Source: a virus. Taken from it: a stretch of DNA of 57,883 nucleotides. Below the pieces are notes generated by a model. It was given only the letters and a program-made list of their open reading frames with translations. It had not been told where the DNA came from and did not search any database. The stretch is from positions 1 through 57,883 of IMG/VR virus record IMGVR_UViG_3300028025_002279; one strand, given 5' to 3'. Of the stretch, positions 30,101 to 40,221 are shown in pieces (within the stretch, counting starts at the first letter, position 1; each line of letters opens with the position of its first letter). The translations under genes and the position numbers were made by a program.

Positions 30101-31479
30101 CCAGCAGTATCAACATCATGCAGTTCACCAAGTTCCCACCCATTCATTATCTTAACATAAATCTTACCATTATTTTGGTGTGCATATTCTACATAACCAA
30201 TAATAACAATATGATTAGGTCCAGTAGGCTTTATATTTGTAATCGCACCAGCAGTAAAAGGACTTAAATATAGAACATCTCCATCGACCCAAGTCTCTCC
30301 TTGTAAGGAACCTGTTGTATTAATTCCTTCAATCTGACCAACCGTCATTATAAATCCTTCTTGATTAGTAGGTATTGTTTCTATAGCTAATCCAAGTGTA
30401 TCTGCACTATTATTATCATTATTAGCTTGAGCATACGCAATAGCTAATCTTTGCCCTTGCGCACCACTAACTCGAACTGCTTGATAAGCAGCTTTTGTCA
30501 ATGTTGCATTTGGTGTAACTTTATTTACTACTCTTGTCACTAAATCAACACCATTCTTTAATATAACACTACCACCTTTTAAGGTAGTCTCACTACTACC
30601 TATCGAATCATTCCATCTTGTAGTACCAACAGTAGCTACTCCAGTTGGTGATGTATCTAATGTAAATTGACCAGCCTTAATCTCAAATTCACCCAAATCC
30701 ACATTAGCAACAGCACCTGTATATGGTACAAACACTAATCCATTTTGCCATAAACCAGTAGAACTATTATAATAAAGAGCTTGTTTATTTACAAGAGGGC
30801 CTAAACTTACATCACCTAATTCTGCTAAAGTATTAACAGGATTAATCATGCTTGTACTAGGGTCATATATAGTAATATCAATGATGTCGTCTAAAAAAGC
30901 TCCATCATTTAATATAAAAGTATATTCACCTAATGTAGTATATGAATTAGTATTGAGTTTTACACCATTCAGAAATATATCATACAAACCTGAATCAAAA
31001 GGATAAGCTGTAGTAAATGTAGTCTGACCAGCTGTAGCTACAAAGCTTTGTGAATTCCTAACAGCTGCTCCGGGACCCACATTAATCCATTGACCTATAG
31101 CTGCATTATACCTTAAAAGCTGATTGTCAACAAGATTAGTTATAGTTACATCACTCAAATCATTAAGTACAGCAGAAAGTTGTACAAGATTATAAGAAAA
31201 GCCTGCAGCGTCAGAATATATTGGATTTAAAGCACCATAATCATATGCTGCTATTTTAGCAGCTAGCCTCTCAACTACTTTATCTAGCTTTTCTGTTCCT
31301 AAAAACAAATCATCAGCATATTCTACTGATTTCTTATATATAAAGATTATATCTCTCTCATAGTCAAGTGCCTCATTATCCTCAGCAAACATATTATCAT
31401 ATGCAATCTGACCAATTTTATACATGGTCCTGTCTGCCTTAAGAAGGATAGTTCCTATTTGTGGTGCTGTATATGCCAT
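27172..31479 (-). CDS. Large repetitive tail-fibre protein (1435 aa)
   Basis: The N-terminal 130 residues (MAYTAPQIGTILLKADRTMYK..., VVERLAAKIAAYDYGAL...) differ from the rest and probably attach to the virion. The remainder is Gly/Thr/Asn rich with at least four copies of DSGE(R/K)LQV(T/N)GT.K.TG (e.g. near 27605, 28090, 28620 and 29590), separated by fibre-like modules. The C-terminal INASAKLQVDSTTQGFLPPR and YDTTDNKHYGYNGTTWNAFY match the end of many Bacteroidetes phage and host surface fibres. It is the likely main host-recognition fibre. The modular repeats are good substrates for recombination. Confidence 0.83.
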   Translation of the reverse strand: MAYTAPQIGTILLKADRTMYKIGQIAYDNMFAEDNEALDYERDIIFIYKKSVEYADDLFLGTEKLDKVVERLAAKIAAYDYGALNPIYSDAAGFSYNLVQLSAVLNDLSDVTITNLVDNQLLRYNAAIGQWINVGPGAAVRNSQSFVATAGQTTFTTAYPFDSGLYDIFLNGVKLNTNSYTTLGEYTFILNDGAFLDDIIDITIYDPSTSMINPVNTLAELGDVSLGPLVNKQALYYNSSTGLWQNGLVFVPYTGAVANVDLGEFEIKAGQFTLDTSPTGVATVGTTRWNDSIGSSETTLKGGSVILKNGVDLVTRVVNKVTPNATLTKAAYQAVRVSGAQGQRLAIAYAQANNDNNSADTLGLAIETIPTNQEGFIMTVGQIEGINTTGSLQGETWVDGDVLYLSPFTAGAITNIKPTGPNHIVIIGYVEYAHQNNGKIYVKIMNGWELGELHDVDTAGATAGQVLKYNGTIWAPSADAGITGSGAAGQVAYFTGATTQAGNNNLFWDATNFRLGIGTNAPTRALQVQGTGFFADNLQVQKDFIGATTIRVGNLGTIDATTLMQFALSEDGATVNGYFRRYRNGTGLTEIGFSNALTFMGAVTGTPAERARIFATGNFGIGTGATDSGQKLQVIGDTLMRGSGATSASIGLTVQDSASTNLLRLRNDGSAILRNGLFFGTSTNNYIVSSNAGNTVDVAGLNLNILFGSFDTAGYGVQIGGYNASTRTVTSGASGTLNLAHGYAPTSGTGTYTMLQVLGTINQTGGANGITRGLYVNPTLTAAADWRSIEWSNNSGWGLYGQGTANNYMAGSFGIGSTSLTGFVFRATKNITGATLSYGIASDGVIQSDVTSTAFLYQTNASTASANFALTNIRHYSTFASTTFSNVTAGGSVSNQFGFYADSSLTGATTNYGFYGDIASGTGRWNLYMGGTAINFFNANLLIGSTTDSGEKLQVTGTMKVTGATAFGGNTTLTGAGLMTHTIVSTSTAGYSYMIFKNTGASGREMTLGIGGSTTGNDSNKFFIGDTTAGGAIRMIIDTSGNIGFGTYTPTVISGYTTLAVNNATNGGNIDLMTNGTRVASWNNTATETYFGTRTSTPLIITTNATEVAKFYANGNFRVGAAAVDSGERLQVTGTAKFTDTIKLKNGTTSSLALNFTLATTTGIYANDDGVGTNLKLQASGQDNQLVLYRNGNVGIGTNPSYKLDVQGTGTATLGRFVAPGNVTLLLSRAGTADNGDASFTVTNLGGLSITAASTIRFISGTTQYGAFVSGTGNLLLQNGGTYTDSGERLQVNGTAKITGYTAIGGNLGGANQRVANFRNSGGNAFIELQSSGAGAVALWAASANEFGIYQNATAGTIGTSVFYINSSGNVGVNTFTINASAKLQVDSTTQGFLPPRMTTTERNAIATPAAGLVVYDTTDNKHYGYNGTTWNAFY

Positions 31480-31480
31480 A

Positions 31481-32011
31481 TTAATAGCCTAATGTAAGGT
31501 TATCTACAATATATTTTGCTCTATCAAGACATGCTTGAGATGCCTGAAAATCGTCATCTATAGCAGATTTCTGGGCTGATTCTTTTTCAATCCACAACCT
31601 CATTACATCTTTTACATATTTATAGTTTTTTTCTAATGAAGGATTTATAGACATATTGTAAGCAAATGTATAAAACCCACTCATTGTGTAACATACTAGT
31701 ACAGCTGCATCGGTTTTTGTATATGTTGAACCGGGCTGAGGTGCACTAGATGTGTGAGCTAGAGTTATTTCAAAAGAGTAATCTTTGTCTATATTGGTAA
31801 ACTCTATAGAGTTACCACTAGCAAATGGCCATACATATTGATTGTATACTGTAGTTCCTACAGTTAAATATGTACCATCCGACTTCTGTATTGTTAATCT
31901 TCTAGCTGTAAATGTACCCGTACCCTCTGTAGTATAAACAGAAGTGTCATTTACTGTAAACTTAGTACAGTCTCCTGTTTGGGTTACGGTAAAAGCTGTT
32001 ATAAATGGCAT
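31481..32011 (-). CDS. 176-aa tail-associated protein
   Basis: Beta-rich N-terminal 110 residues (ITAFTVTQTGDCTKFTVNDTSVYT..., IEFTNIDKDYSFEITLAHTS) followed by a helical end (NPSLEKNYKYVKDVMRLWIEKESAQKSAIDDDFQASQACLDRAKYIV). It lies directly upstream of the fibre gene with 1 base between, so it may be the baseplate or collar protein that binds the fibre. No family is recognised. Confidence 0.7.
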   Translation of the reverse strand: MPFITAFTVTQTGDCTKFTVNDTSVYTTEGTGTFTARRLTIQKSDGTYLTVGTTVYNQYVWPFASGNSIEFTNIDKDYSFEITLAHTSSAPQPGSTYTKTDAAVLVCYTMSGFYTFAYNMSINPSLEKNYKYVKDVMRLWIEKESAQKSAIDDDFQASQACLDRAKYIVDNLTLGY

Positions 32012-32026
32012 AACTTAGTATTTATG

Positions 32027-32034
32027 CAAATATA
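32027..32034 (-). promoter_or_regulatory. Putative -7 box TATATTTG
   Basis: On the minus strand TATATTTG lies 15 bases before the ATG at 32011, in the gap after the 2718-aa gene. No -33 TTTG at standard spacing. It probably starts the fibre operon. Confidence 0.5.
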
Positions 32035-32045
32035 ACAAATATGGC

Positions 32046-35000
32046 TTACTTCTTGATATAACTATTGTCTGGCAGGTTAAATTTACCTTTGGTTACACCT
32101 AGTTTTACAGCTTGACTAAAGCCCGACTTATTCATAATATCATTGAGTTTCTTAGCTGGAACACCTCCTCTGATAGCAGAATCGTAGTAGTCTTTGATAA
32201 TCTTAATCTGTTCTTTGTACTTATCTACAGCCTCTCTATAAGCATCATTAAGCTCGATACCCTTAACTCCAGCATCTTTAGCTCTTGTATATATGTTCTC
32301 TGTATTCCTCAATCCATCCTTAAATCCAATCTCACTATTCTTGTTAGTATTGTCTACATATATAAATGTCCTAAACTGCTTCTCAAGGTCAACATCGTAT
32401 CTTCTAACAATCTGAGAGTAAGCTTCATTGATTGCCTTCTCGTAGTCACCTTTAGTATAGCTGTCAGCTATCTTTATAGAAGCTCCTACGAATCCCGGAC
32501 CCATTTGTTTTGCAACAAACATTGACTTATCCTGCCACTGCTTCCAAGGCTCATCTTTAGGATTGTATATAGAATTATTTGGATTTGTCATCAACTTATT
32601 AAAGTTATCCAAAACAAAGTCTCTCTGTAACCATGGGTCTAATGCTTCTGACATAGACTCTGATATAGCTTTATTGAATCCTTCCTTATTGTTTATGTTA
32701 GACCAGAATGCATTCCATACTCTCTTCTGGTAGTTGTAAGAATCAAGAGAACCTATATCATAGTAACTAAGTTTACCATTAGCGAAGCTAGTAGGATACT
32801 TGTCTGTATTCTTATTCCAAGGTGCTACAAATCTCTGTATAGCTTTGCTATTCTCTCTTTCTTCATCATCGTCTCCATTCATTACTCCTAACATTCCAGT
32901 AAGTCCAGCTCCTGCAAGAGAGAAGCCATAGTAAACCATAGAAGACAATAATGAATTGTATGCTACAGCTCCAGCTATTCTAGATAGACCTACAGTCTTA
33001 AGTCTAGGGTTACCGCTTAATATTTCCTTTCTAGCCAATGCTAGAGCGTTATACTGAACCCTAACAGATTCTACTGGGAACGATAAGAAGTTTCCTAAGA
33101 ATAGTACCTTACTAAGCACTTTTACCCCTTTAGGAACACGAGTAAATGTTGGATATGTATCCTTAACAATCTCAGATGCTATACCGTCTATATCCTTCTT
33201 TTCTGTCTCACTTAACTTATCATATGCTTTTTGATACTTAGCCTTAGCATATCTGTTTGATTCATTCACGAATCCTAATATCTTGAATAGGTCATCCTCA
33301 ATCTGGTATGCCTTTTCTATAAACTTAGGTATCTGTCTTGTGACAACATCTTTTGCTGTTCCTGATACCTTACCAATCATAGCTTTATTCTTGCCACCAG
33401 CCTTATAAATCTCAGTCAAGAAATCATCTACATTCTCGTTTCTCTTAAAGTATTGCTTTAGTTCTCCTATACCTAATGTATTGTTCAATACACCATATCT
33501 GTTTAGCGTATCCATCATTCTCATTACATCCTTGTCATCACCACCAACAATAGAAGCTCTCATATACTTATAAGCTTCAGGTATATAGTTCCAGTGACCA
33601 TTAGATATTGCAAAACCAGTGTTACCGATTACGTTTTTAATGTGAGTAGCAGGGTTATAAACAGTCTTGAATTTACGTACCCTACCAGCAATTTCTGTAA
33701 TCAATAGCGGTTTGTCATTCTCAGCCTTTTTAAGAGCCTCATATATCTCAGGGAAGGTATACAGTCCATTTAGAGGCTCAAGGCCTTTAGAGCCTTCTCC
33801 TGCTATCTGTACGGTAGCATCTTCTGTCTTGTAATCAAATATAAATTTACCCATACCATACTCCTTCATAGAGTTAAGGTACTGTCTAGAAGATGTAAGA
33901 CTTGCTATCTTAAATATAGATGCGTAGTAATTATATATAGGGTCAGTGTACTCACCCATTAAAGCTCTAAGCTCTGGAGACAATTCTTCATCAGATAGTC
34001 TCTTACCTAGAGATGCAACATTAGTGCTACCTGTAAGACCTCGCTGCATAACATATTCCTCAGCATTTGAAAGTAGCCCATTTGCTTCTATCCTTGCCTG
34101 CTTCATAGCATCCGCTTCAGACAATGAAGGGTTTTGTGCCATTGCTCTATCTACAAGAAACTTAAGTGCAGCATCTACAACAGTTTTATCTACGTTATTT
34201 AGTTTCTTGGCTACATTATCTATGTTAAGCCCCTTACCGTATAACGCTTGTGATATTCCAAACTTATCATTGTAGTCTATAGCCTCATAAGAACGAAGCA
34301 AATACTTACCTTTATTCTCTCTATAGTAGTCTATACTCTCTTGGCTATCTATAACACCTAGCTGTATTAGTCTTTCTGTTAGGTTGTCTACGTGTTGTCT
34401 TGCATTAGACAATGCAACAGCAAGGTCAGTAGGTAGATTACCCTCAACATCTTTACCAGTCATGAAATCCTCTACATCTTTCTTAGATACGCTATTCTTA
34501 TATTTCTTAGTAAGTAATATAGCATCCTTAGCATACTTCTCAGCTGTTGCTAACTCTGCTGATAATTCACCTGCTTTCTTTTCTTTAAGTATAACTCCTT
34601 CCTTACCAAGTACTCCATATCTACCATATTCTTTAGCTGCTAACTTAGTTATACCTACTAAACCTTGTTTAGCTAAGGCTTTTGTTGGGGCTTTCTGGAA
34701 CTGTGGCATACCTGCCTTAACAGATTGTTTGAGCTCAGGAGTTATATCTATTGCTGGTTGAATACCTGATGGTATTTTACTTTCAACAATAGTTCCTTCT
34801 TTTCCTGTAAGTTCTTTGACAACAGCTTTAGCTACTTTACCAACAATACCTACATTCTGTGCATCTCCATAGAATGCATTCATTCCTTTACCGCCAACCT
34901 TTAAACCATCACCTTGCAACCTTAAATCCCCAGCCTTATCTGCTTTTACTTTTTCTGCTATGTCCTTACCGAACATATCTTCTATCTCTTGCAATGATGT

Positions 35001-38000
35001 AGTGCCATTATCATCATAGGCAATTCTCTTTCCGTCTAAACCTAATGCTTCGTATTTATATCTATTATCTCCGATTCTGATAAAGTCAACTCTCTTGATA
35101 GATTTACTTAAATCATACCTTGCGTTCTGCTGTTCACCTGTAGTCCAAGCAATTCTATCCACACCTTCTTTAACAGCTTCCTTAAGTGCAACCTTCAATC
35201 CAAGCTTTACCCAAGCGTTAGTATCTGTTACAAATGGTGCTTTAGGAATTTCTTTAAATCCTTCTCTCTTACCTTTTTGTCCCCAATCTGACTGCACCTC
35301 TTCTAAAAACAAAACCTTCTTACCATCTGCATCTGTACGAGTATTCATCCTAAGATGTACAAGTATATTGCTATCATTTAGGAAATGATTTCCTTTAAAA
35401 ATATCTTTACCCGGAAGTATTACGAGTCTTTCTTTATAGTCCTTACCACCAGACAATTGATAGTCTTCATATATACTGCTTATAAATCCACCTATAGGTT
35501 CTTCTATTCCATACCTATCTCCATCCTCTCTAGCAGATGCTACAAAATCTTGAGCCTCATCTAGTGTTTCAAATGAATCTACTTCTCTATCTGTTCTCAT
35601 GTCGAAGACTTTATAGTCACCACCTCTTGTTTTCTCACTAATCTGAAGTCTGTTATCCTTCATAAACTTCAAAACATCTTGTTTAGAAACCTGTTCGTTA
35701 GGCTTCTTAGAATTTAACCAGTCTGCTAAACCTGAGTATACAGCTTCATCTGTCTTAAATCCAACTATCTCTTTCCACTTAGTTGCAGATGCATTAGGTT
35801 GTTTGAACTCATTAACCTTCTTAACTATAGGTGAATAGAATCCATTAACTACATCAGCATACTGCTTCTGATATTGCGGAACCTGTGCTAATGCTTTTGC
35901 TCTTTCTATAATTGCTTGAGGTTCTTTTTTAGTTCTTGCATACATAGAACCAGCAGTAGAAGTAGTTACAGGAACTGGATTACCATTTTTATCTACAAAT
36001 CTAGCTTCAGGGAATACCTCGTTTACATAATATTTACCATTCAATACAAATGGCTCTGTTCCATGAAACTTACCATTGAATTGCTTATGTTGGAATTTAC
36101 CAGACTTAGACCTATTCACAAAATCCTGTTCACTTATTGTTGGGTCTACAAAAAATCCAGTCATTGCAAATCCACCATCATTCAACTTCATCCCTTCAGT
36201 TTTGCCCTCAAGAGATTTTATCACATTCTCATCTCCGAATTTTTTATAAAAGTCTTTATGATTAAAGCCATCTTTATCTAATAAATCTCTAAGTCTACCA
36301 CCCGGCTTATTCTTTGCATTACCTACTTTATTGTAGAATTGACCAAACAAAACTCTTCTCGCATCAAATCCAAACTTAGGCGACTTATCTTCATTATTCA
36401 CCCTGTTTGATATTAATAGGTCGTAAATTTCTTTTTTAGTCTTTGGTGACCTCAAGTTTCCATTCTCTATTAAATTCAATAATTTATCTATAGAGTTTGA
36501 ATACTTTCGTCCAGTATCATTCGTTTCTTTTATAGAATTGAAATAAGCTTCAATATCAGCCTTTGCATCTTCAGCAGTTATCTGGTTATTAGACAAAGCG
36601 TATGATAAAGACTTAATGAAATAGTCAGCACCATATGCATTACCAAACATAACTTCTGGAGCTTGAACCATAACAAATATAGCAACCGGACTACCCTTCA
36701 TTTCAGGAAACTTCTCATCTCTAATTCTAGCTGCTTCTTGAACAGCTTTATAGAATGCTGTTTGTTTAGAATCCATTGAAGCAGCAAAGCCAATATTATC
36801 TTCTACATTTTGCTTTATAAATGTATATCCAATTCCTCCTTGACGAAGTATACCATTTTTAATACCTATACCAGTAGCATCTGAATTAATCACTACTACA
36901 GCACCTCCTGACTTTGAAACAATCTCAAACAATGTAGAGTTTTTCTCAGGTGCACGAAAGTCAATTCCTTTTGGAGCCCACTTTATATCAACCTTTCTAA
37001 ATGCCTTGTCTCCACTTTTTACAAATTCAAATTGAGCTGGATTAACTACAGCAATATTACTAACCACAACTGGGTCTGCTGTAACATCACCAACTATTTC
37101 AGCTATATTGTCAAATGTTATTTCTTCACCAGTAACAAATTTCTCAGTAACAAAATTTGCAAGTCTTAATAGGTCTGATTCATTTTTTATAGTCATCAAT
37201 TGTTTACTTCCAGAACCAATACCAATCCTACTTAACATATCAAGTAAGAATGCTTTAATTCTTTCGAAGTTTGATGGGTTTAACTGTATTCTACCATCTG
37301 CAATACCAGCAACAAAATCAGTTATTGCTTCTTTCTTCTGTGTTACATCTCCACTATATGTTGCCCTAGCCTGTTCTATTATTCTAGAAGCATCTGGTAT
37401 TGATTCAAGCTGTGCAAAAAAGTCATTTATTAATTGAGGATTATTCGCCTCGATATAGTCAAGCACAGGATGAAACCCTTCGTGAAGAACAGTATCTGTT
37501 TCTAGATTGTCCATGTTAAGATGGATACTACCATCTGTAGCCATATAAAAACCTCTAGCTGTAGCGTCTTGTTGAGTTCCGCCTGCCGCAATTACTGCCT
37601 TCTCAAATGAACCATCATCATGTAGACTTATCTGTACATCTTGACCTGTAGTTCCAACGACAATACTAGATAGTGATTTGGCTACATTTCTAGCATCTGA
37701 CAATACTTTTGATTGTAGCTTGTTAGGATTCTTAATCCTTACATCTGCTCCACGGTCTGTGACCCTACCATAGGTTGGCTCGATTTGCCTTGGAGAAACT
37801 GTTTCATTAACTCCAACTGCCTGTTCTTGGATAGGCTCTTGAACTTGCTGAGGTTCTTGCTGGGCTGCGAGTTGGGCTGCTGCATCGAGCTCTGCTTGGT
37901 GTTCTCTTGTAAGGAACTCTTCAAATTGTTCTTCATCTTTTAAGATTTCTTTTATTTGTATTTGGTATGCTAAGTCCTGAGCTACTTGACCCCTGAACTT

Positions 38001-40202
38001 CCTTCTCTTGCCAGCAGGAGTTGTAAGAACAACATTCATCACATTACCATTCTGGTCTAGACTAATTGCGTCTAGTGGATTCTCATTAGTATTCTTTAGT
38101 GGCTGACCTTCAATCCTATATCCCTGTGGAGTCTCTGTTACAAGCACTTCATCTAGTTCAATGTCATATGCATCAGGTAACTCATTCATTAACTTGTTTA
38201 CGTTACCTATTTCTATGATACGATTTGTACCTATAATCCTAGCTTCAACAGTTTGACCTTGCTGATATAGAATAGCAGGCTGTCCCTTAACTCTAACCTT
38301 CTTGTTTAGAAGTGCTGTTATCGGGATGTCGTCCCCTTCTTCGCCGACGATATAGCGATAGCCAATATCTGCTTTAGAGGTCTCTTGGTCTTGGACTTCT
38401 TGAGTTCCCTGACGTTGGCCGATATCGCCTTCTGGACGTCCTTCTTGGACTTGCTGCTCGCTTGTTTTAGTGGCATAATTTTCTTTTTTAATTTGTTCTA
38501 AATCATATCTATTTTTTGATATCTCTTCTTTAGGGCCGCCTTCTAATGATTTAAAATACTTGCCATTTTCTTCTGTGTAAGTAAATACATCATTTGATAC
38601 TATCTCTCTAATCTCATCGTTTATAGAAGCTCTCTTATCTTGAAGGAAAGAAAGCTCCTGTTCTTCAGAAGCTCTTAAGGCTTCGTCAATATTATTTATA
38701 TATTCTGTCCTCTTATTAATTTCTTCATCTAGCTTTATCCTCTGCTCAATCTTTGGTATGGCTACAGCTTGTGATAATGCAGGAGTTCCTTCTGGAATAG
38801 TCTGCTTTATCTGTGCATACCTATTGGCATTATTCATGATAAGTTCTCTCTCTTCCTCAGAGAAATTATTCTCATCAAATGTTTTAGTTAGCTCTTGTTT
38901 AATAGCGTCTAAATCTTCAGGAGTCTTTGCTTCTGCAATATCTTTTAATAACTGAGTATTTACATTCTTACCAAATGCTACGTCAGCACCTGCTCCTAAT
39001 ACAGGTCCAAATATACCTCCAGCTACTGCTGAATTGACCACATTAGATATAAATCCTTTAGCTATTTCTTCTTCATTAAATACTTCATTCCCTTGTACAG
39101 CATTTGATGCATACTTTGCACCATCTTCTAGTGCTGCCTGTGCACCTTCAGTTCCACCTTCCACAAGTGCTCTATATCCTCCTCTTTTCAAATTACTTGT
39201 AAGTGCTTTTACTTCTGCAACAGCCGCTTCTTCAATTACATCAACAGCTCTCTTACCTGTTACGTTTGCTGTATTCTTTAATACATTAGCTATTACTTTT
39301 CTTTGTATGTTCCTAAATACAGGCACATCACCCACAATCTTATCTACTGCAAACTTTTCTAGAACACCATTAATTATACCACCAGCAAGTCCATATAAGT
39401 TTCTGGCTTTAGGGTCCATTGCGTATCCTGATTTCTCAATAGCAGAGTCATAATCATCCCAAGCATTCTGCATACCTTGAGCAACAAATGTAGCACCACC
39501 AGTAGCAGCACCTAGTGCCATATCTGTAGCAATACCACCAGACATTCCGATTAATCCTTGCAAGTCTTTAAGACCAATACCATCCATTACATCAAACTGA
39601 CCTTTCAATGCAGCTTCTTCTTGTCTGGTTGTATATCCAGAACGAATAACATCAAAAGCCTGTTCTATATTTTTCATTGACTCCTTTGCAGGCTTTAGTC
39701 TTTCTTGTATAGGAAGCTGTTGGAAAGCCCTAGCAGACTCAGCTGTTTTACCAATATCTACAGGAGAAAATTGATAAGGAGTAATAGGTACTGAAGCTGG
39801 TAGTTGTGTAGCAAATTTTGCTAATGTTTCAAAAGAACCAACAATTCCGTTATATAGTGTAGAAAGGGTTTTGCCAATCTCACTCTTATCTTCATCTACT
39901 GCTTTTTGATATTTTGCTTGCTTAGGCTCTTCTTTGGCGACTAAAGGAGTCATATATTCTACCTGCTGTTGAAAAGTAGGTAATCCACCTTTTGGCATTG
40001 CCTTAGCAGCAGGAGCTGGACCTGAAGGAGCTATCTTTCTCTCAAAATCTTCAAATGTGCCTAGGTCATACGCTTTACCAACAGTATTGTAAAGAGTCCT
40101 CCTTTTTGTCTGGTCAGACATCTTAGACTTAAAATCCTCGAATGACCCTAAATCGTATTCGCCTGATAACGCATCATAAAGAACTTTTACTTTGTCTGGC
40201 AT
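32046..40202 (-). CDS. Giant polyvalent internal virion protein (2718 aa)
   Basis: The N-terminus has two copies of LY..(L/V)...YDLG(S/T)FEDF..K(M/I) at residues 8-28 and 37-57. A zincin-type HEGFH motif lies at 907-911. Around 1600-1750 is a large-polyvalent-protein domain with KKVLFLEEVQSDWGQKG and the following AWTTGEQQNARYD. A hydrophobic Ala/Gly-rich segment near 2420-2450 could enter a membrane. The C-terminal 250 residues are helical and basic. Such proteins are packaged in podovirus heads and ejected ahead of DNA. The protease and other domains could process other virion proteins or act inside the host. The exact enzymatic roles are inference. Confidence 0.8.
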   Translation of the reverse strand: MPDKVKVLYDALSGEYDLGSFEDFKSKMSDQTKRRTLYNTVGKAYDLGTFEDFERKIAPSGPAPAAKAMPKGGLPTFQQQVEYMTPLVAKEEPKQAKYQKAVDEDKSEIGKTLSTLYNGIVGSFETLAKFATQLPASVPITPYQFSPVDIGKTAESARAFQQLPIQERLKPAKESMKNIEQAFDVIRSGYTTRQEEAALKGQFDVMDGIGLKDLQGLIGMSGGIATDMALGAATGGATFVAQGMQNAWDDYDSAIEKSGYAMDPKARNLYGLAGGIINGVLEKFAVDKIVGDVPVFRNIQRKVIANVLKNTANVTGKRAVDVIEEAAVAEVKALTSNLKRGGYRALVEGGTEGAQAALEDGAKYASNAVQGNEVFNEEEIAKGFISNVVNSAVAGGIFGPVLGAGADVAFGKNVNTQLLKDIAEAKTPEDLDAIKQELTKTFDENNFSEEERELIMNNANRYAQIKQTIPEGTPALSQAVAIPKIEQRIKLDEEINKRTEYINNIDEALRASEEQELSFLQDKRASINDEIREIVSNDVFTYTEENGKYFKSLEGGPKEEISKNRYDLEQIKKENYATKTSEQQVQEGRPEGDIGQRQGTQEVQDQETSKADIGYRYIVGEEGDDIPITALLNKKVRVKGQPAILYQQGQTVEARIIGTNRIIEIGNVNKLMNELPDAYDIELDEVLVTETPQGYRIEGQPLKNTNENPLDAISLDQNGNVMNVVLTTPAGKRRKFRGQVAQDLAYQIQIKEILKDEEQFEEFLTREHQAELDAAAQLAAQQEPQQVQEPIQEQAVGVNETVSPRQIEPTYGRVTDRGADVRIKNPNKLQSKVLSDARNVAKSLSSIVVGTTGQDVQISLHDDGSFEKAVIAAGGTQQDATARGFYMATDGSIHLNMDNLETDTVLHEGFHPVLDYIEANNPQLINDFFAQLESIPDASRIIEQARATYSGDVTQKKEAITDFVAGIADGRIQLNPSNFERIKAFLLDMLSRIGIGSGSKQLMTIKNESDLLRLANFVTEKFVTGEEITFDNIAEIVGDVTADPVVVSNIAVVNPAQFEFVKSGDKAFRKVDIKWAPKGIDFRAPEKNSTLFEIVSKSGGAVVVINSDATGIGIKNGILRQGGIGYTFIKQNVEDNIGFAASMDSKQTAFYKAVQEAARIRDEKFPEMKGSPVAIFVMVQAPEVMFGNAYGADYFIKSLSYALSNNQITAEDAKADIEAYFNSIKETNDTGRKYSNSIDKLLNLIENGNLRSPKTKKEIYDLLISNRVNNEDKSPKFGFDARRVLFGQFYNKVGNAKNKPGGRLRDLLDKDGFNHKDFYKKFGDENVIKSLEGKTEGMKLNDGGFAMTGFFVDPTISEQDFVNRSKSGKFQHKQFNGKFHGTEPFVLNGKYYVNEVFPEARFVDKNGNPVPVTTSTAGSMYARTKKEPQAIIERAKALAQVPQYQKQYADVVNGFYSPIVKKVNEFKQPNASATKWKEIVGFKTDEAVYSGLADWLNSKKPNEQVSKQDVLKFMKDNRLQISEKTRGGDYKVFDMRTDREVDSFETLDEAQDFVASAREDGDRYGIEEPIGGFISSIYEDYQLSGGKDYKERLVILPGKDIFKGNHFLNDSNILVHLRMNTRTDADGKKVLFLEEVQSDWGQKGKREGFKEIPKAPFVTDTNAWVKLGLKVALKEAVKEGVDRIAWTTGEQQNARYDLSKSIKRVDFIRIGDNRYKYEALGLDGKRIAYDDNGTTSLQEIEDMFGKDIAEKVKADKAGDLRLQGDGLKVGGKGMNAFYGDAQNVGIVGKVAKAVVKELTGKEGTIVESKIPSGIQPAIDITPELKQSVKAGMPQFQKAPTKALAKQGLVGITKLAAKEYGRYGVLGKEGVILKEKKAGELSAELATAEKYAKDAILLTKKYKNSVSKKDVEDFMTGKDVEGNLPTDLAVALSNARQHVDNLTERLIQLGVIDSQESIDYYRENKGKYLLRSYEAIDYNDKFGISQALYGKGLNIDNVAKKLNNVDKTVVDAALKFLVDRAMAQNPSLSEADAMKQARIEANGLLSNAEEYVMQRGLTGSTNVASLGKRLSDEELSPELRALMGEYTDPIYNYYASIFKIASLTSSRQYLNSMKEYGMGKFIFDYKTEDATVQIAGEGSKGLEPLNGLYTFPEIYEALKKAENDKPLLITEIAGRVRKFKTVYNPATHIKNVIGNTGFAISNGHWNYIPEAYKYMRASIVGGDDKDVMRMMDTLNRYGVLNNTLGIGELKQYFKRNENVDDFLTEIYKAGGKNKAMIGKVSGTAKDVVTRQIPKFIEKAYQIEDDLFKILGFVNESNRYAKAKYQKAYDKLSETEKKDIDGIASEIVKDTYPTFTRVPKGVKVLSKVLFLGNFLSFPVESVRVQYNALALARKEILSGNPRLKTVGLSRIAGAVAYNSLLSSMVYYGFSLAGAGLTGMLGVMNGDDDEERENSKAIQRFVAPWNKNTDKYPTSFANGKLSYYDIGSLDSYNYQKRVWNAFWSNINNKEGFNKAISESMSEALDPWLQRDFVLDNFNKLMTNPNNSIYNPKDEPWKQWQDKSMFVAKQMGPGFVGASIKIADSYTKGDYEKAINEAYSQIVRRYDVDLEKQFRTFIYVDNTNKNSEIGFKDGLRNTENIYTRAKDAGVKGIELNDAYREAVDKYKEQIKIIKDYYDSAIRGGVPAKKLNDIMNKSGFSQAVKLGVTKGKFNLPDNSYIKK

Positions 40203-40221
40203 CTCCCTAATTATTTATTTA

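Noticed and set aside
23553-31479. Diversity-generating retroelement acting on the fibre genes
   Set aside because: No reverse transcriptase gene and no template/variable repeat pair with adenine-biased changes were seen.
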